A stretch of DNA of 64,000 bases from Sphingomonas sp. HDW15A. GTDB taxonomy: Bacteria > Pseudomonadota > Alphaproteobacteria > Sphingomonadales > Sphingomonadaceae. Every line of letters begins with the position of its first letter. The stretch's first letter is position 1. The stretch lies in assembly GCF_011301715.1 (NCBI RefSeq), contig NZ_CP049870.1:1488001-1552000 (forward strand). The letters are read 5' to 3'. The notes beneath the pieces are model-generated. The model was not told where the DNA came from, made no database searches, and saw nothing but the letters and a program-made list of their open reading frames with translations. The position numbers were made by a program, and so were the translations under genes. Below, piece after piece: positions 53,561 through 62,346 of this stretch.

Positions 53561-53593
53561 TGTATTGACACACCAATACACCTCCTGTAGGTT
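53561..53593 (+). promoter_or_regulatory. Candidate promoter and operator before DUF2157 gene
   Basis: TGTATTG (53561-53567) and CAATACA (53574-53580) form a perfect inverted repeat with a 6-base spacer. The -35 candidate TTGACA (53565-53570) lies inside it, and TAGGTT (53588-53593) 17 bases later is a possible -10. Overlap of a palindrome with a -35 box is typical of repressor control. The gene starts 22 bp further on. Confidence 0.55.
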
Positions 53594-53614
53594 CGGCTGA
53601 CAGGGAGGAATGGA

Positions 53615-54718
53615 ATGTACACCCAGCAAGATCTTGACGAGGCCGTCGCCTCCGGTGCGCTTAGCGCCGAGTCCGCCGTTGCCTTTCGCTCATTCGTCGA
53701 AGGGCAGCGGGCTTTGCCCGCCATCGATGAAGAGCATTTCCGGCTCATCACCGGGTTCAACGATATTTTCGTTTCGATCGCCGCTGCGATCCTGCTGTTC
53801 GCAGTGGGCTGGATCGGTCAGTCGATCGGACAATCCATGGGCTTCGTCGTCGACCACAATGGCCCCAGCCCTCTCGCACCGGCCGGAGTGGCCGCTGTCG
53901 CCTGGGCACTAGCGCTCTTCTTCACCGCAAAGCGGCGCATGGCGCTGCCGTCCATCCTTCTTCTTCTGGCCTTTGTCGGGGGCGTGTTCCTGACCGTCGG
54001 CTTCACCGGTGCAGCGGTCGTCGGCGATCGGCCAAACGATCAGGAAGCCATCTATGCCGGCGCCATCGCCAGCATCTCGGGCCTCATCGCCGCGCTTAGC
54101 GCATGGGCGCACTGGCGTCGTTTCAAGGTTCCGATCACTATCGCTGCCGGCGCTGCGGCCGCCGCGGCGATCGTGATCGGCATCGTCATCGCCATCCTCG
54201 GCGATATCGAGACGGCTCCGAATGTCCTGTGGGCAACCATGCTGCTTCTCGGCGTCGGCGTGTTCCTGTTCGCTATGCGCTGGGACTCGTCGGATCCTGC
54301 GCGGCAAACCCGCCGCAGCGACGTCGCCTTCTGGCTTCACCTGCTTGCCGCGCCGATGATCGTCCATCCAGTCTTCACGCTGCTGGGGCTGAACGACGGC
54401 TCCGCGACCATCAGCGAAGGCCTGGTCGTGATCCTGCTTTACGTGGCGCTTGGATTCACCGCTCTGGCAATCGATCGCCGCGCGCTTCTCGTCTCGGCAC
54501 TCGCCTATGTGCTCTACGCGCTCCAGGCCTTGTTCCGGGAGTTCGGGGCAGTGGAACTCAACATCGCCCTTACCGCACTGGTAATCGGCTCGGCGCTGCT
54601 CTTGCTGTCCGCCTTCTGGCATCAGGCCCGTGCAGCGATCGTCAGGCCCCTTCCGGAAGGTCTGCGTGCCAAGCTGCCCAACCTCGACCGGCCGGCTACG
54701 CCTTTACCAGCCGCATGA
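53615..54718 (+). CDS. DUF2157-type multipass membrane protein
   Basis: This 367-residue protein has a short soluble N-terminus (DEAVASGALSAESAVAFRSFVEGQ) and about nine to ten TM helices (for example FVSIAAAILLFAVGWIG, PSILLLLAFVGGVFLTVGF, GLVVILLYVALGFTAL). This is the layout of DUF2157 membrane proteins. GGGAGGA lies six bases before the ATG at 53615. A palindromic operator sits in its promoter, so expression is probably inducible. The C-terminus overlaps the converging DUF2794 gene by 23 bp. Confidence 0.82.
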   Translation: MYTQQDLDEAVASGALSAESAVAFRSFVEGQRALPAIDEEHFRLITGFNDIFVSIAAAILLFAVGWIGQSIGQSMGFVVDHNGPSPLAPAGVAAVAWALALFFTAKRRMALPSILLLLAFVGGVFLTVGFTGAAVVGDRPNDQEAIYAGAIASISGLIAALSAWAHWRRFKVPITIAAGAAAAAAIVIGIVIAILGDIETAPNVLWATMLLLGVGVFLFAMRWDSSDPARQTRRSDVAFWLHLLAAPMIVHPVFTLLGLNDGSATISEGLVVILLYVALGFTALAIDRRALLVSALAYVLYALQALFREFGAVELNIALTALVIGSALLLLSAFWHQARAAIVRPLPEGLRAKLPNLDRPATPLPAA

Positions 54719-55037
54719 GCCGGCGCTCGAGCGGGGCAAGCACACCATTGAGGTCGTGACCCCGCTTGAGCACCGCGCCATGTTCCGAAATCAATGCGAA
54801 CGCCCCTTGCTTCAACCGAAGCGAGGGGCGTTTCTCTATGCGAACTTCCGGCCTCTCGCAGTGCCGTCGAAATGCGCAGAACACCGCGAGGTCGACGTCA
54901 AAATCCATCGCATAGTCACGCCAGTGGCCTGCCGCGACCATCCGTCCGTAGAGGTCCAGGATTCGGTGCAGTTCCTCACGGTCAAAAGCAGTGATTGCGT
55001 ATCGATTTCCCCGCTCTGGGAAATGCGCGACGTTCAA
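54696..55037 (-). CDS. DUF2794 domain protein
   Basis: This 113-residue soluble protein matches the DUF2794 pattern: [59 protein letters not shown] region, with repeated His and Arg. Found next to cysE, it starts inside the stop codon region of that gene (ATGA overlap). Role unknown; the family is confined largely to alphaproteobacteria. Confidence 0.88.
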   Translation of the reverse strand: MNVAHFPERGNRYAITAFDREELHRILDLYGRMVAAGHWRDYAMDFDVDLAVFCAFRRHCERPEVRIEKRPSLRLKQGAFALISEHGAVLKRGHDLNGVLAPLERRLMRLVKA

Positions 55038-55702
55038 GCGCTCTTCGCTTTCGGCTGGGCGCCACGCCGCTCGGCGCGCAAGCGCTCGATCTCGCGCTCC
55101 AGTTCACAAAGTCTGGCCAGGACGGGATCGGCAATCTCGCTGCACGGCGTGCCGTAGGGCAGGAAGCCGGGAGCGGCATCCGTCGCGTCGACCAGGACAG
55201 CCTTGGCCGGAATGCCCACCATCGTCGCCCCTTCGGCCACATCTTTTGTGACGACCGAATTGGCGCCGATCTTGGCGCCCTTGCCGACAGTGATTGGGCC
55301 CAGCACCTGCGCGCCGGAGCCAATGACCACATCGTCGCCGATCGTCGGGTGCCGTTTTCCTGGGACGCCATCACTCGGGTTCGTCCCGCCCAGAGTGACA
55401 TTCTGGTAGATCGTCACATTGTCGCCGATCTCGGCGGTTTCGCCGATGACCGTGAAGCCGTGATCGATGAAGAAATTTTGGCCGATCTTCGCCCCCGGAT
55501 GGATGTCTATCGCGGTGATCAACCGCGCGAAATGATTGACGAAGCGCGCCAGGAAATAGAGTTCGCCTTCGAACAGCCAATGGGCCGCGCGATGCATCGC
55601 CAGCGCCCACACCCCCGGATACAAAAGGATTTCCCAACGCGACCGCGCCGCAGGGTCGCGCCGCTTCACAGAATCCAGGTAGTCGATCAACGCACCGGTC
55701 AA
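55034..55702 (-). CDS. cysE: Serine O-acetyltransferase
   Basis: This 222-residue hexapeptide-repeat enzyme makes O-acetylserine for cysteine synthesis. It has [51 protein letters not shown] (catalytic His-Asp in FIDHG), [22 protein letters not shown] and KAVL. Starts at TTG 55702 with AGGAG eight bases before. It is shorter than enteric CysE (lacks part of the N-terminal helix bundle), consistent with the EpsC/CysE-short type. Divergent from the TauE gene. Confidence 0.93.
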   Translation of the reverse strand: MTGALIDYLDSVKRRDPAARSRWEILLYPGVWALAMHRAAHWLFEGELYFLARFVNHFARLITAIDIHPGAKIGQNFFIDHGFTVIGETAEIGDNVTIYQNVTLGGTNPSDGVPGKRHPTIGDDVVIGSGAQVLGPITVGKGAKIGANSVVTKDVAEGATMVGIPAKAVLVDATDAAPGFLPYGTPCSEIADPVLARLCELEREIERLRAERRGAQPKAKSA

Positions 55703-55749
55703 ACACCCGCTCCTAAGGTTCGTATGTAATCTAAGCGTTCACAGTCGCA

Positions 55750-56628
55750 GTGAAAAGGCGGCACATCGCAAGTCAGGGTATCGCCGCTTGCGATGAACCG
55801 GTCATTCCGTCATTGCAGCGCCTCCCACAGGGGAGGACTCGCATTCTCGAGAATCTGCTGGCGGATCCCGCCGTCCTTCTCCCTTTCATCCTCATTGGCT
55901 TCGCCGCGCAGCTCGTCGATGGGGCGCTTGGAATGGCGTTCGGCCAGATTTCCAGCACATTGCTGATTGCGATGGGGGTGCCACCGGCTGCGGCTTCCGC
56001 CGGCGTCCACAGCGTCGAAACATTCACGACCGGCGTGTCCGGCATCAGCCACATCGCCCACAAGAATGTCGACTGGCGGCTCTTCTTTCGAATCGCGATC
56101 CCGGGAACGATTGGCGGGGTCCTAGGTGCCTATGTCCTCACCCAGATTTCCGCGGACGTCGCAAGGCCGTTCGTACTCACTTATCTGACGGCGCTTGGTA
56201 TCTATCTCTTCTACCGCGGAGTCATGCACCGCCATACCGAGCGTGCGCCGAAGATCGTCGAGCCGCTCGGACTCGCCGGCGGCTTTCTCGACGCCGCGGG
56301 CGGTGGCGGGTGGGGTGCGATCGTCACATCCAACCTACTGGTTCAGGGCAGCAACCCCAGGAAGACGATCGGGACGGTCAACACCGCGGAATTCGTACTC
56401 ACGGTAACGATCTCGGCGACGTTTCTCGCCACCTTGAGCTTCCTTGGCACCGACGATGAGAAGCATTTGCTACTGAAAGCGACAGTCGGATTGCTGATCG
56501 GCGGAGTCGCCGCGGCGCCGTTCGGCGCGTGGATTGCGAAGCGCGTAAATCCGGACCGGCTGCTGACATTCGTCGGTCTCGTCGTGACCCTCAGCAGCGG
56601 CTACGCGCTCTACCGGCTTCTGGCTTAG
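55750..56628 (+). CDS. TauE/SafE-family sulfite/anion exporter
   Basis: This membrane protein of about 292 residues or somewhat less has two TauE halves: FILIGFAAQLVDGALGMAFG and PLGLAGGFLDAAGGGGWGAIVTSNLLVQG (Gly-rich hairpin), followed by repeated TM segments. The family exports sulfite, sulfoacetate or other small anions. The start is uncertain: GTG 55750 lacks a clear ribosome-binding site, and GGGGAGG lies later, near 55835. Divergence from cysE suggests sulfur metabolism, but this is only contextual. Confidence 0.78.
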   Translation: MKRRHIASQGIAACDEPVIPSLQRLPQGRTRILENLLADPAVLLPFILIGFAAQLVDGALGMAFGQISSTLLIAMGVPPAAASAGVHSVETFTTGVSGISHIAHKNVDWRLFFRIAIPGTIGGVLGAYVLTQISADVARPFVLTYLTALGIYLFYRGVMHRHTERAPKIVEPLGLAGGFLDAAGGGGWGAIVTSNLLVQGSNPRKTIGTVNTAEFVLTVTISATFLATLSFLGTDDEKHLLLKATVGLLIGGVAAAPFGAWIAKRVNPDRLLTFVGLVVTLSSGYALYRLLA

Positions 56629-56634
56629 GACTGG

Positions 56635-56691
56635 CGCTCATCGCCTCACCCGATTAAGGGGTCGGCGTTTAATCGGGAAAGGCGATGAGCG
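56635..56691 (+). promoter_or_regulatory. Long hairpin sequestering the oxyR ribosome-binding site and start
   Basis: The arm at 56635-56657 (CGCTCATCGCCT, two mismatched bases, CCCGATTAA) pairs with 56669-56691 through 21 of 23 positions around an 11-base loop. The right arm includes GGGAAAGG and the oxyR ATG (56685-56687), so folding would hide both. It could regulate translation or terminate the tauE transcript. Pairing was counted by eye. Confidence 0.6.
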
Positions 56692-57602
56692 TCCACCTTC
56701 CGACCATAAAGCAGCTGCAATATCTCATTGCCTTGCGCCAGCACGGCCACTTCGGGCGCGCGGCGGAAAGCTGCTTCGTCACCCAGTCAACGCTGTCGGC
56801 TGGAATCCGGGAATTAGAATCCCTTATTGGCGTGACGCTTGTAGAGCGTACGCGACGGGTCGTCCGCTTTACGCCGCTGGGAACGCGGATCGCCGACAAG
56901 GCGCTACGAGTCCTTCGTGAGACGGAAGAGCTTGCGGATATGGCCCGGGCCGAAGGACAACCGCTTACCGGCGAGCTCAGGATGGGCGTCATTCCCACCA
57001 TTGCGCCCTTCCTTCTCCCGGCGCTTCTGCCGCAACTCAGAACGGCTTGGCCGCGCCTCAAGCTTTTCCTTCGCGAGGAGCCAAGCCAGGCCGCCTGCGA
57101 TGCGCTTCACCGCGGGCAACTCGACTGCGTCCTGCTGGCCATGCCGTTCGCTTGCGGCGAAGTGGAAAGTGCCAGCCTATTCGACGACAGGCTTCTGATC
57201 GCTTTCCCCGCCGGCGACGCGCCCAGGGACAAGGCCGTCGACGCTTCGGACATCGACCCTGGCCGCCTGTTGCTGCTCGAAGACGGGCACTGCCTGAAGG
57301 AGCATGCCCTTGCGGCCTGTAACCGCCCCGATCTGCGCGCGGGCGCAACGATGATGGGAACATCGCTTCACACCCTGGTGCAGATGGTCGATAACGGCCT
57401 TGGCGTCACGTTCGTGCCGGCAATGGCCATCGAGTCCGGAATTCTCGAGCATACTCGGATCGTTACCCGCGAACTGAGTTCGAAGAATGCCAGCCGCAGG
57501 ATTGCGCTGGTATGGCGGCGATCAAGTCCGCGGGAAGAGGAGTTCCGGCTTCTCGCAGCCAGCCTCGCCGAAATCGCCGGGGCGCGCGAAAAGGCTGCCT
57601 GA
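56685..57602 (+). CDS. oxyR: Hydrogen peroxide-inducible transcriptional activator
   Basis: This 305-residue LysR-type regulator has the N-terminal wHTH (LQYLIALRQHGHFGRAAESCFVTQSTLSAGIRELESLIGVTLVER) and a redox-sensing domain with Cys203 and Cys212 in DGHCLKEHALAACNRPD. The Cys pair is nine residues apart, as in OxyR of Escherichia coli (199/208). It activates peroxide defence genes when these form a disulfide. No katG or ahpC is in the window. The start lies in a stable hairpin, suggesting post-transcriptional control. Confidence 0.93.
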   Translation: MSVHLPTIKQLQYLIALRQHGHFGRAAESCFVTQSTLSAGIRELESLIGVTLVERTRRVVRFTPLGTRIADKALRVLRETEELADMARAEGQPLTGELRMGVIPTIAPFLLPALLPQLRTAWPRLKLFLREEPSQAACDALHRGQLDCVLLAMPFACGEVESASLFDDRLLIAFPAGDAPRDKAVDASDIDPGRLLLLEDGHCLKEHALAACNRPDLRAGATMMGTSLHTLVQMVDNGLGVTFVPAMAIESGILEHTRIVTRELSSKNASRRIALVWRRSSPREEEFRLLAASLAEIAGAREKAA

Positions 57603-57608
57603 GCGGCC

Positions 57609-58175
57609 TTAATCCATGTGTTTCAGGCCGACCCTGAGATAGTCGTAGCCGGTTATGAGCGTCAGCGCCGCAGCAGCCCAGAGGCAGACGAGGCCGGTCG
57701 TATGGACCCACTCATCATTGGGAAATGCACCGGAGAGGATCAGCGCGCCAAGCGCCACCAACTGAAACGTCGTCTTCCATTTCGCCAGCGCGCTAACCGG
57801 GACGGACACGTTCGATGGCGCAAGAAATTCGCGAAGCCCCGAAACGATGATTTCGCGCAGCAGGATGATCAGCGCGGCGATGATGTGAAGCCCGTCGATC
57901 TCCGGAATCGGATTGGCCTTGCGGCTTGAAATGAGCATTATCAGCACGGCCGCGACCATGATCTTGTCGGCGATCGGATCGAGGAACTGGCCGAGGCGGC
58001 TGATCTTCCCCTGGGCCCGCGCCAGGTACCCATCGAAGTAATCGGTTATCCCGACCAGGCAGTACAGGACGAACGTCACCAGGTAATCGATTGGCGTCGG
58101 CCGCCATAGCAGGAATACCAGCAGCGGCACCGCGAAGATGCGTGACAAGGTGAGCAGGTTGGGCAGGCTCAGCAT
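57609..58175 (-). CDS. pgsA: CDP-diacylglycerol-glycerol-3-phosphate 3-phosphatidyltransferase
   Basis: This 188-residue inner-membrane enzyme makes phosphatidylglycerophosphate, precursor of phosphatidylglycerol and cardiolipin. The CDP-alcohol phosphotransferase motif is complete: D-Y-F-D-G-Y-L-A-R, then G...D...D in SRLGQFLDPIADK. About five TM helices follow the family pattern. ATG 58175 (LSLPNLLTLSRIF) is the family start. The next gene, divergent, is a lysophospholipid-transporter-like protein. Confidence 0.94.
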   Translation of the reverse strand: MLSLPNLLTLSRIFAVPLLVFLLWRPTPIDYLVTFVLYCLVGITDYFDGYLARAQGKISRLGQFLDPIADKIMVAAVLIMLISSRKANPIPEIDGLHIIAALIILLREIIVSGLREFLAPSNVSVPVSALAKWKTTFQLVALGALILSGAFPNDEWVHTTGLVCLWAAAALTLITGYDYLRVGLKHMD

Positions 58176-58286
58176 GGCGCCACTGCTTAATCACTTGCCG
58201 TTCAATGGCAATCTTGCCCCGACCGAGCGATCCTTTATTGCAACGGCCGTGGAATGCCCCAAAGCACTGGGCCTTGAGGAGCGTTC

Positions 58287-59585
58287 ATGCAGAATACGGT
58301 CCATCTGCTTCGAACGCGGCGGTTCCTGCCGATATTTCTCACCCAGTTCCTCGGTGCATTCAACGACAACCTGTTTCGCACGTCGATGGTCATGCTGGTG
58401 ATCTACGGCATCTACCGGGATCCGCAGCAGGAAGCGACGTTCAGCGCGATTGCAGGCGGGCTGTTCATCCTGCCCTTCTTCCTGCTCTCCGCGTTAGCCG
58501 GCCAGCTTGCGGACGAGCGCGACAAGGCCGTCATCGTGCGCATCGTAAAAACGGCTGAAATCCTGATCATGATCGTTGGCGCCGCCGGCCTGCTCCTGCA
58601 CAACGTCCCACTGCTGCTGGCCGCCCTTTGCGCAATGGGCATCCACTCGACATTCTTCGGGCCGATCAAATACGCTATCCTGCCGCAGCACCTGGAGGGC
58701 GATGAAGTACTAGGCGGCACGGGGCTTGTGGAGGCCGGGACCTACATCGGCATCCTTGCCGGCACCCTGCTTGGCGGAGTTCTGGTCCTGCAAAACCCGG
58801 ATGGCAGCTTTCACGCGGAATGGGGAGCGCTTGCCGTGATTCTCGTCGCTGTCGTGGGCCGTGTGACAGGACACTTTGTCCCTCCTGCCCCGCCGGATCC
58901 CGAAGCCCCGTCGTTTCATTTCGACTGGCACATTGTCCGCGCCTCTATCCGGTTGGTCAGCGCGACCTTGCATATTCCCCGACTGTTCCTGGCGATCATC
59001 GCGATCAGCTTCTTCTGGGCCATGGGTGCGGTCCTCGCCGCCCAGTTCCCGCCGCTAGTCAAGAACGCCATCGGCGCCGACCAGACTGTCGCCACGCTCT
59101 TTCTCGGCACCTTCTCGATCGGCGTGGCAGCCGGCTCCATCGCCGTGAACCGGCTGCTTGGCGGACAGGTCTCGGCAAAATTCTCGCCGGCGTCGGCGCT
59201 ATTGATGGGTCTCTTCGTGCTCGATCTCTACCGCCGGGTGAAATACTGGCCGGCTGATCCCGACGCGCTTCGCGATCTGAGCGCATTCTTGGCGATGGAC
59301 GGCAGCTGGATGATCGTCCTTGATTTGCTTGGCGTTGCGGTGGCGGGCGGAATGTTCGTCGTGCCGCTCTATGCCTTCCTGACTACCACCGTACCCAAGG
59401 CAGAAACCGCGCGGACGATCGCCGCCAACAACATCGTCAATTCAGGTCTGATGGTGGCGGCAACCCTGATCCTGACAGTGGCAGTCCAGCTTGGCGTAAC
59501 CGTAGCAGACAGCCTGCTAATCGTCGCCGCCGCCAGCACCATTGCCGCATGGCTTGGCTGGAAACTTCATCTGGCTTGCGATTGA
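58287..59585 (+). CDS. MFS transporter, LplT-like (lysophospholipid transporter)
   Basis: This 432-residue major-facilitator protein starts MQNTVHLLRTRRFLPIFLTQFLGAFNDNLFRTSM, the hallmark N-terminus of LplT and LplT-Aas fusions. FFGPIKYAILPQHL and GTGLVEAGTYIGILAGTLLGG follow in TM4-5. LplT flips lysophospholipids inwards for re-acylation. Here it is free-standing, without the acyltransferase (Aas) domains, which are not in the window. About 12 TM helices. It lies beside pgsA, another phospholipid gene. Confidence 0.85.
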   Translation: MQNTVHLLRTRRFLPIFLTQFLGAFNDNLFRTSMVMLVIYGIYRDPQQEATFSAIAGGLFILPFFLLSALAGQLADERDKAVIVRIVKTAEILIMIVGAAGLLLHNVPLLLAALCAMGIHSTFFGPIKYAILPQHLEGDEVLGGTGLVEAGTYIGILAGTLLGGVLVLQNPDGSFHAEWGALAVILVAVVGRVTGHFVPPAPPDPEAPSFHFDWHIVRASIRLVSATLHIPRLFLAIIAISFFWAMGAVLAAQFPPLVKNAIGADQTVATLFLGTFSIGVAAGSIAVNRLLGGQVSAKFSPASALLMGLFVLDLYRRVKYWPADPDALRDLSAFLAMDGSWMIVLDLLGVAVAGGMFVVPLYAFLTTTVPKAETARTIAANNIVNSGLMVAATLILTVAVQLGVTVADSLLIVAAASTIAAWLGWKLHLACD

Positions 59586-59755
59586 GCAACACAGCCGAGC
59601 GTTAGGGAAGCTTCGCACAGCAAAGGTGAACTAACGTCGAAGAGACTGCGAATGCCGGCCAGCCTTGAGAAGCGAAGACTGACGGCGCGGATTCACTCAG
59701 CGCCGGCAACCCTGCAGGCCAAGTATGTCATCGGAGCCGAACGTTTCCGAGACGG

Positions 59756-59929
59756 TTAGGCCAAGTAGACTGACATAAAAGTCAGCCCACCAAGGAAGAA
59801 CATTGCGAACAGCTTTGCGTCCTCTAAAAGACTACTCGGCGTCTCAGCAACACCCTGACCATCTACGTATGGCGTCCTTCGCCCGAAAGCGAATGGATGC
59901 CTGCGCTGCCATGACCTCACGGTAACCAT
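59756..59929 (-). CDS. Short membrane-anchored hypothetical protein
   Basis: This 57-residue protein has a basic N-terminus (VTVRSWQRRHPFAFGRRTPYVDG) and one C-terminal TM segment (LFAMFFLGGLTFMSVYLA). AAGG is five bases before the ATG at 59929. Similar short C-terminal-TM proteins are familiar in sphingomonads, but I cannot name a family. Weak coding evidence. Confidence 0.5.
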   Translation of the reverse strand: MVTVRSWQRRHPFAFGRRTPYVDGQGVAETPSSLLEDAKLFAMFFLGGLTFMSVYLA

Positions 59930-60038
59930 AAAAACCTTAATGCCGTTTTTACCATGTCTTTCAACCAGGCATGACGGCACACGGTTCCTGCCGTCCCTAA
60001 GCGGGACGCGGCGACAATCTCCTTATCAGTAAGCTGTT

Positions 60039-61643
60039 TTAGTTCGCGCGGCGGGCACGGTCGGGTAAGGCGGCCGGGGCCTCGCGTTCGATCAGCTGTT
60101 CCGCCTGGCTGGCGGTCATCGGCTTGCCGAAATACCAGCCTTGGCCGAGCGCGCAGCCGTAGCCAAGGACCGTCGTATGGGTCGGTGCATCCTCGATCCC
60201 CTCGACGATGACCGGTACCTTAATGGCATGGGCAAGGTCGGTCACGGCGCGGACGATCGCGGCGCATTCGGCGTTCGTCGTCACGGATGAGGTGAAGCTA
60301 CGATCGATCTTGATCACGTCGAACGGCAGCGAACGCAGGTGCGCGAGCGAAGAGAAGCCGGTACCGAAATCGTCAAGCGCCAGCCGAATTCCCTGGTTCT
60401 TAAGGCTCGCAGTGATCGAACGCGCAAGCTCGAGGTCGGCGAACAGCGAGCTCTCGGTAATCTCGACGATTAGCCGCTCGGCCGGGAAACCGGATTCGGC
60501 GAGAAGCCGCATCAACCGCTGCGCCAGCCACGGGTCGGCGAGCTGCGACGGGGAAATATTAACCGATATGCTGAGGTTCGAATCCCACTTGCTTGCCGAT
60601 TGCAGGGCAACGGCGATGACCTGCTCGGACAGGCGGCTGATCAGCCCATGCTCCTCGGCCACCGGAATGAAGACTTCGGGCAGGATGATGCCGCTTAGCG
60701 GATGATTCCACCGCGCGAGAACCTCGAAGCCGATGATGTTACCGGTCGCAAGGTCAACCTGCGGCTCAAAGAACGGCAGGAATTGCTGATGCTCGAGAGC
60801 GTAGCGGATGCCCTGCTCGATCTCGACATGCGCAAGCAGCGCCCGTTCCATGCCCTGGTCAAAGGAAACTGGGCGTGCCGACCGGCCGCTCCGTGCACGG
60901 TCAAGCGCGATGTCCGCCCGGCGGAGCAGATCGGGCAATGGCGATTCCTTCGGGTCGCCGACGGCGATACCCGCATAGGCGCCAACCTGAAGCATCTTGC
61001 CATTGATATCGAACGGTGATGTGACCCGCCGAAGCAAGTCGGTCGCCATTTGCTCCGCCGTGCCCGAATCGCCCGCTTTGATTCCGAAAGCGACCGCGAA
61101 CTCGTCTCCGTTGAGGCGAGCGGCAATTGCATCTTTCGGAGCGATTTCGGTGATCGCGGCGGCGATCCGGCGGAGCATGCCGTCACCGGTTTCGTAGCCG
61201 TGGCGGTCGTTGATCGCCTTGAATCGGTGGAGCTGGATGGAGATCACGGCCATCCAACGCTCGGCCTCGTCGAGTTCCTGGCGCAGTTCCAGGCCCCGGT
61301 CGGCAAGGCCCTTGCGATTGGCGAGGCGCGTCACGACGTCGCTCGAGGCAAGCTCGGCCGCCCGACGTTCCGCCTCGACCCGCCGTTCGTTGTCGTGCTG
61401 GATGTCGGCGAGGCGCCTGAGGCCGGCAATGATGAGCGCGACATTGAGCATCACCATGATGAGGTTCAGCTTGGCACTCTCACCCGCCCAGCGCTCGGCG
61501 CTTGCCAGGAAATTGGTGCCATTGAGGATCAGCAGGAGCGTGGCGCCGATTAAAATCACCGACACCAGCAGCTCCAGCTGCGACCGGCCTCCCTGGACCG
61601 GCGGCGATCCGAAGACCCCGCTTCTACGCAATTTCAATCCCAC
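60039..61643 (-). CDS. GGDEF/EAL cyclic-di-GMP signalling protein
   Basis: This 534-residue protein has two N-terminal TM helices (LLVSVILIGATLLLILNGTNF; LIMVMLNVALIIAGLRRL), a coiled linker, a GGDEF domain (about 100-260) and an EAL domain (about 275-520). The signature is degenerate in GGDEF (LNGDEF, so N-G-D-E-F). In EAL it reads EVL (FEVLARW), but the other catalytic positions remain: NISPSQL, EITESSLF, LDDFGTGFSS, KIDRSF, VEGIED, GQGWYFGKP. It therefore probably hydrolyses c-di-GMP and uses GGDEF for regulation. Starts at GTG 61643. Confidence 0.88.
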   Translation of the reverse strand: MGLKLRRSGVFGSPPVQGGRSQLELLVSVILIGATLLLILNGTNFLASAERWAGESAKLNLIMVMLNVALIIAGLRRLADIQHDNERRVEAERRAAELASSDVVTRLANRKGLADRGLELRQELDEAERWMAVISIQLHRFKAINDRHGYETGDGMLRRIAAAITEIAPKDAIAARLNGDEFAVAFGIKAGDSGTAEQMATDLLRRVTSPFDINGKMLQVGAYAGIAVGDPKESPLPDLLRRADIALDRARSGRSARPVSFDQGMERALLAHVEIEQGIRYALEHQQFLPFFEPQVDLATGNIIGFEVLARWNHPLSGIILPEVFIPVAEEHGLISRLSEQVIAVALQSASKWDSNLSISVNISPSQLADPWLAQRLMRLLAESGFPAERLIVEITESSLFADLELARSITASLKNQGIRLALDDFGTGFSSLAHLRSLPFDVIKIDRSFTSSVTTNAECAAIVRAVTDLAHAIKVPVIVEGIEDAPTHTTVLGYGCALGQGWYFGKPMTASQAEQLIEREAPAALPDRARRAN

Positions 61644-61697
61644 GAGGGACGAATTACCAGACAGGCTTTAACAAATTCTGTTGTTCTGAAGTAATCG

Positions 61698-61781
61698 TGC
61701 GGACGGCGGGACTCGAACCCGCACGCCCTTACGGGCAGAAGATTTTAAGTCTCCAGCGTCTACCGGTTCCGCCACGTCCGC
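61698..61781 (-). tRNA. tRNA-Leu (anticodon UAA)
   Basis: The minus strand folds into a class II tRNA. The acceptor stem is GCGGACG/CGTCCGC. The D-arm is TGGCGGAACCGGTAGACGC-like. The anticodon loop CTTAAAA has anticodon TAA, with a long variable arm (GCCCG-TAAGGGCG), and the T-arm is GCGGGTTCGAGTCCCGC. The discriminator is A at 61698. CCA is not encoded and must be added. The anticodon decodes UUA/UUG Leu codons. Confidence 0.96.
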
Positions 61782-61866
61782 ACGAGCTGGATTCCAACCG
61801 TCATTTCCGACCGGCGGTCAAGTCCTTTGCTAGGGCAGCTCGCGGTTGGGGGCGCCCGCTGCGCGG

Positions 61867-62163
61867 TTATTCCGCGGTGACCTCACCAAGGTTCAGCCGC
61901 TCGCGCATTTCCTTGCCAGGCTTGAAATAGGGAACGCGCTTGGCCTTGACGTCCACCGCTTCGCCGGTGCGCGGATTGCGGCCGACGCGGGCATCGCGCT
62001 GGCGGGTCGAGAAGGCGCCGAAGCCGCGAAGCTCGACACGGCCGCCATCGGCCAGTTGCTCGGTAATACTGTCGAACAAAGCGGTGACGACCAGCTCTAT
62101 CTCGCGCTGCGTCAAATCCGGAAAGTCCCCGCACAGTTTCTGGACGAGTTCGGACCTGATCAT
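61867..62163 (-). CDS. ihfB: Integration host factor beta subunit
   Basis: This 98-residue HU/IHF protein: [33 protein letters not shown], the strand [31 protein letters not shown] and the DNA-intercalating arm with the Pro in RNPRTG. The C-terminal [12 protein letters not shown] is typical. It follows rpsA, its usual neighbour in Proteobacteria. It bends DNA in transcription and replication. Confidence 0.95.
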   Translation of the reverse strand: MIRSELVQKLCGDFPDLTQREIELVVTALFDSITEQLADGGRVELRGFGAFSTRQRDARVGRNPRTGEAVDVKAKRVPYFKPGKEMRERLNLGEVTAE

Positions 62164-62293
62164 ATTAATTGCTCCCCCCCGGGATCTGAGTCGTGCCGGG
62201 CCCTTCCCCGCATTTGGCCCAGCGGTTTCCGATGCTTGCTGTCAGCAAAATCGCCGTGGTGCAAGCACTTCCCTGTTACCGTTCAACGAAAAA

Positions 62294-62322
62294 GGGCGCG
62301 ACTGGCAAGGCCGGCCGCGCCC
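62294..62322 (-). terminator. Terminator between rpsA and ihfB
   Basis: GGGCGCG (62294-62300) pairs with CGCGCCC (62316-62322); on the minus strand it is followed by CCTTTTTCG. It separates rpsA from ihfB. Confidence 0.75.
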
Positions 62323-62346
62323 CATTTCGTGACACTTCGATTAGGC

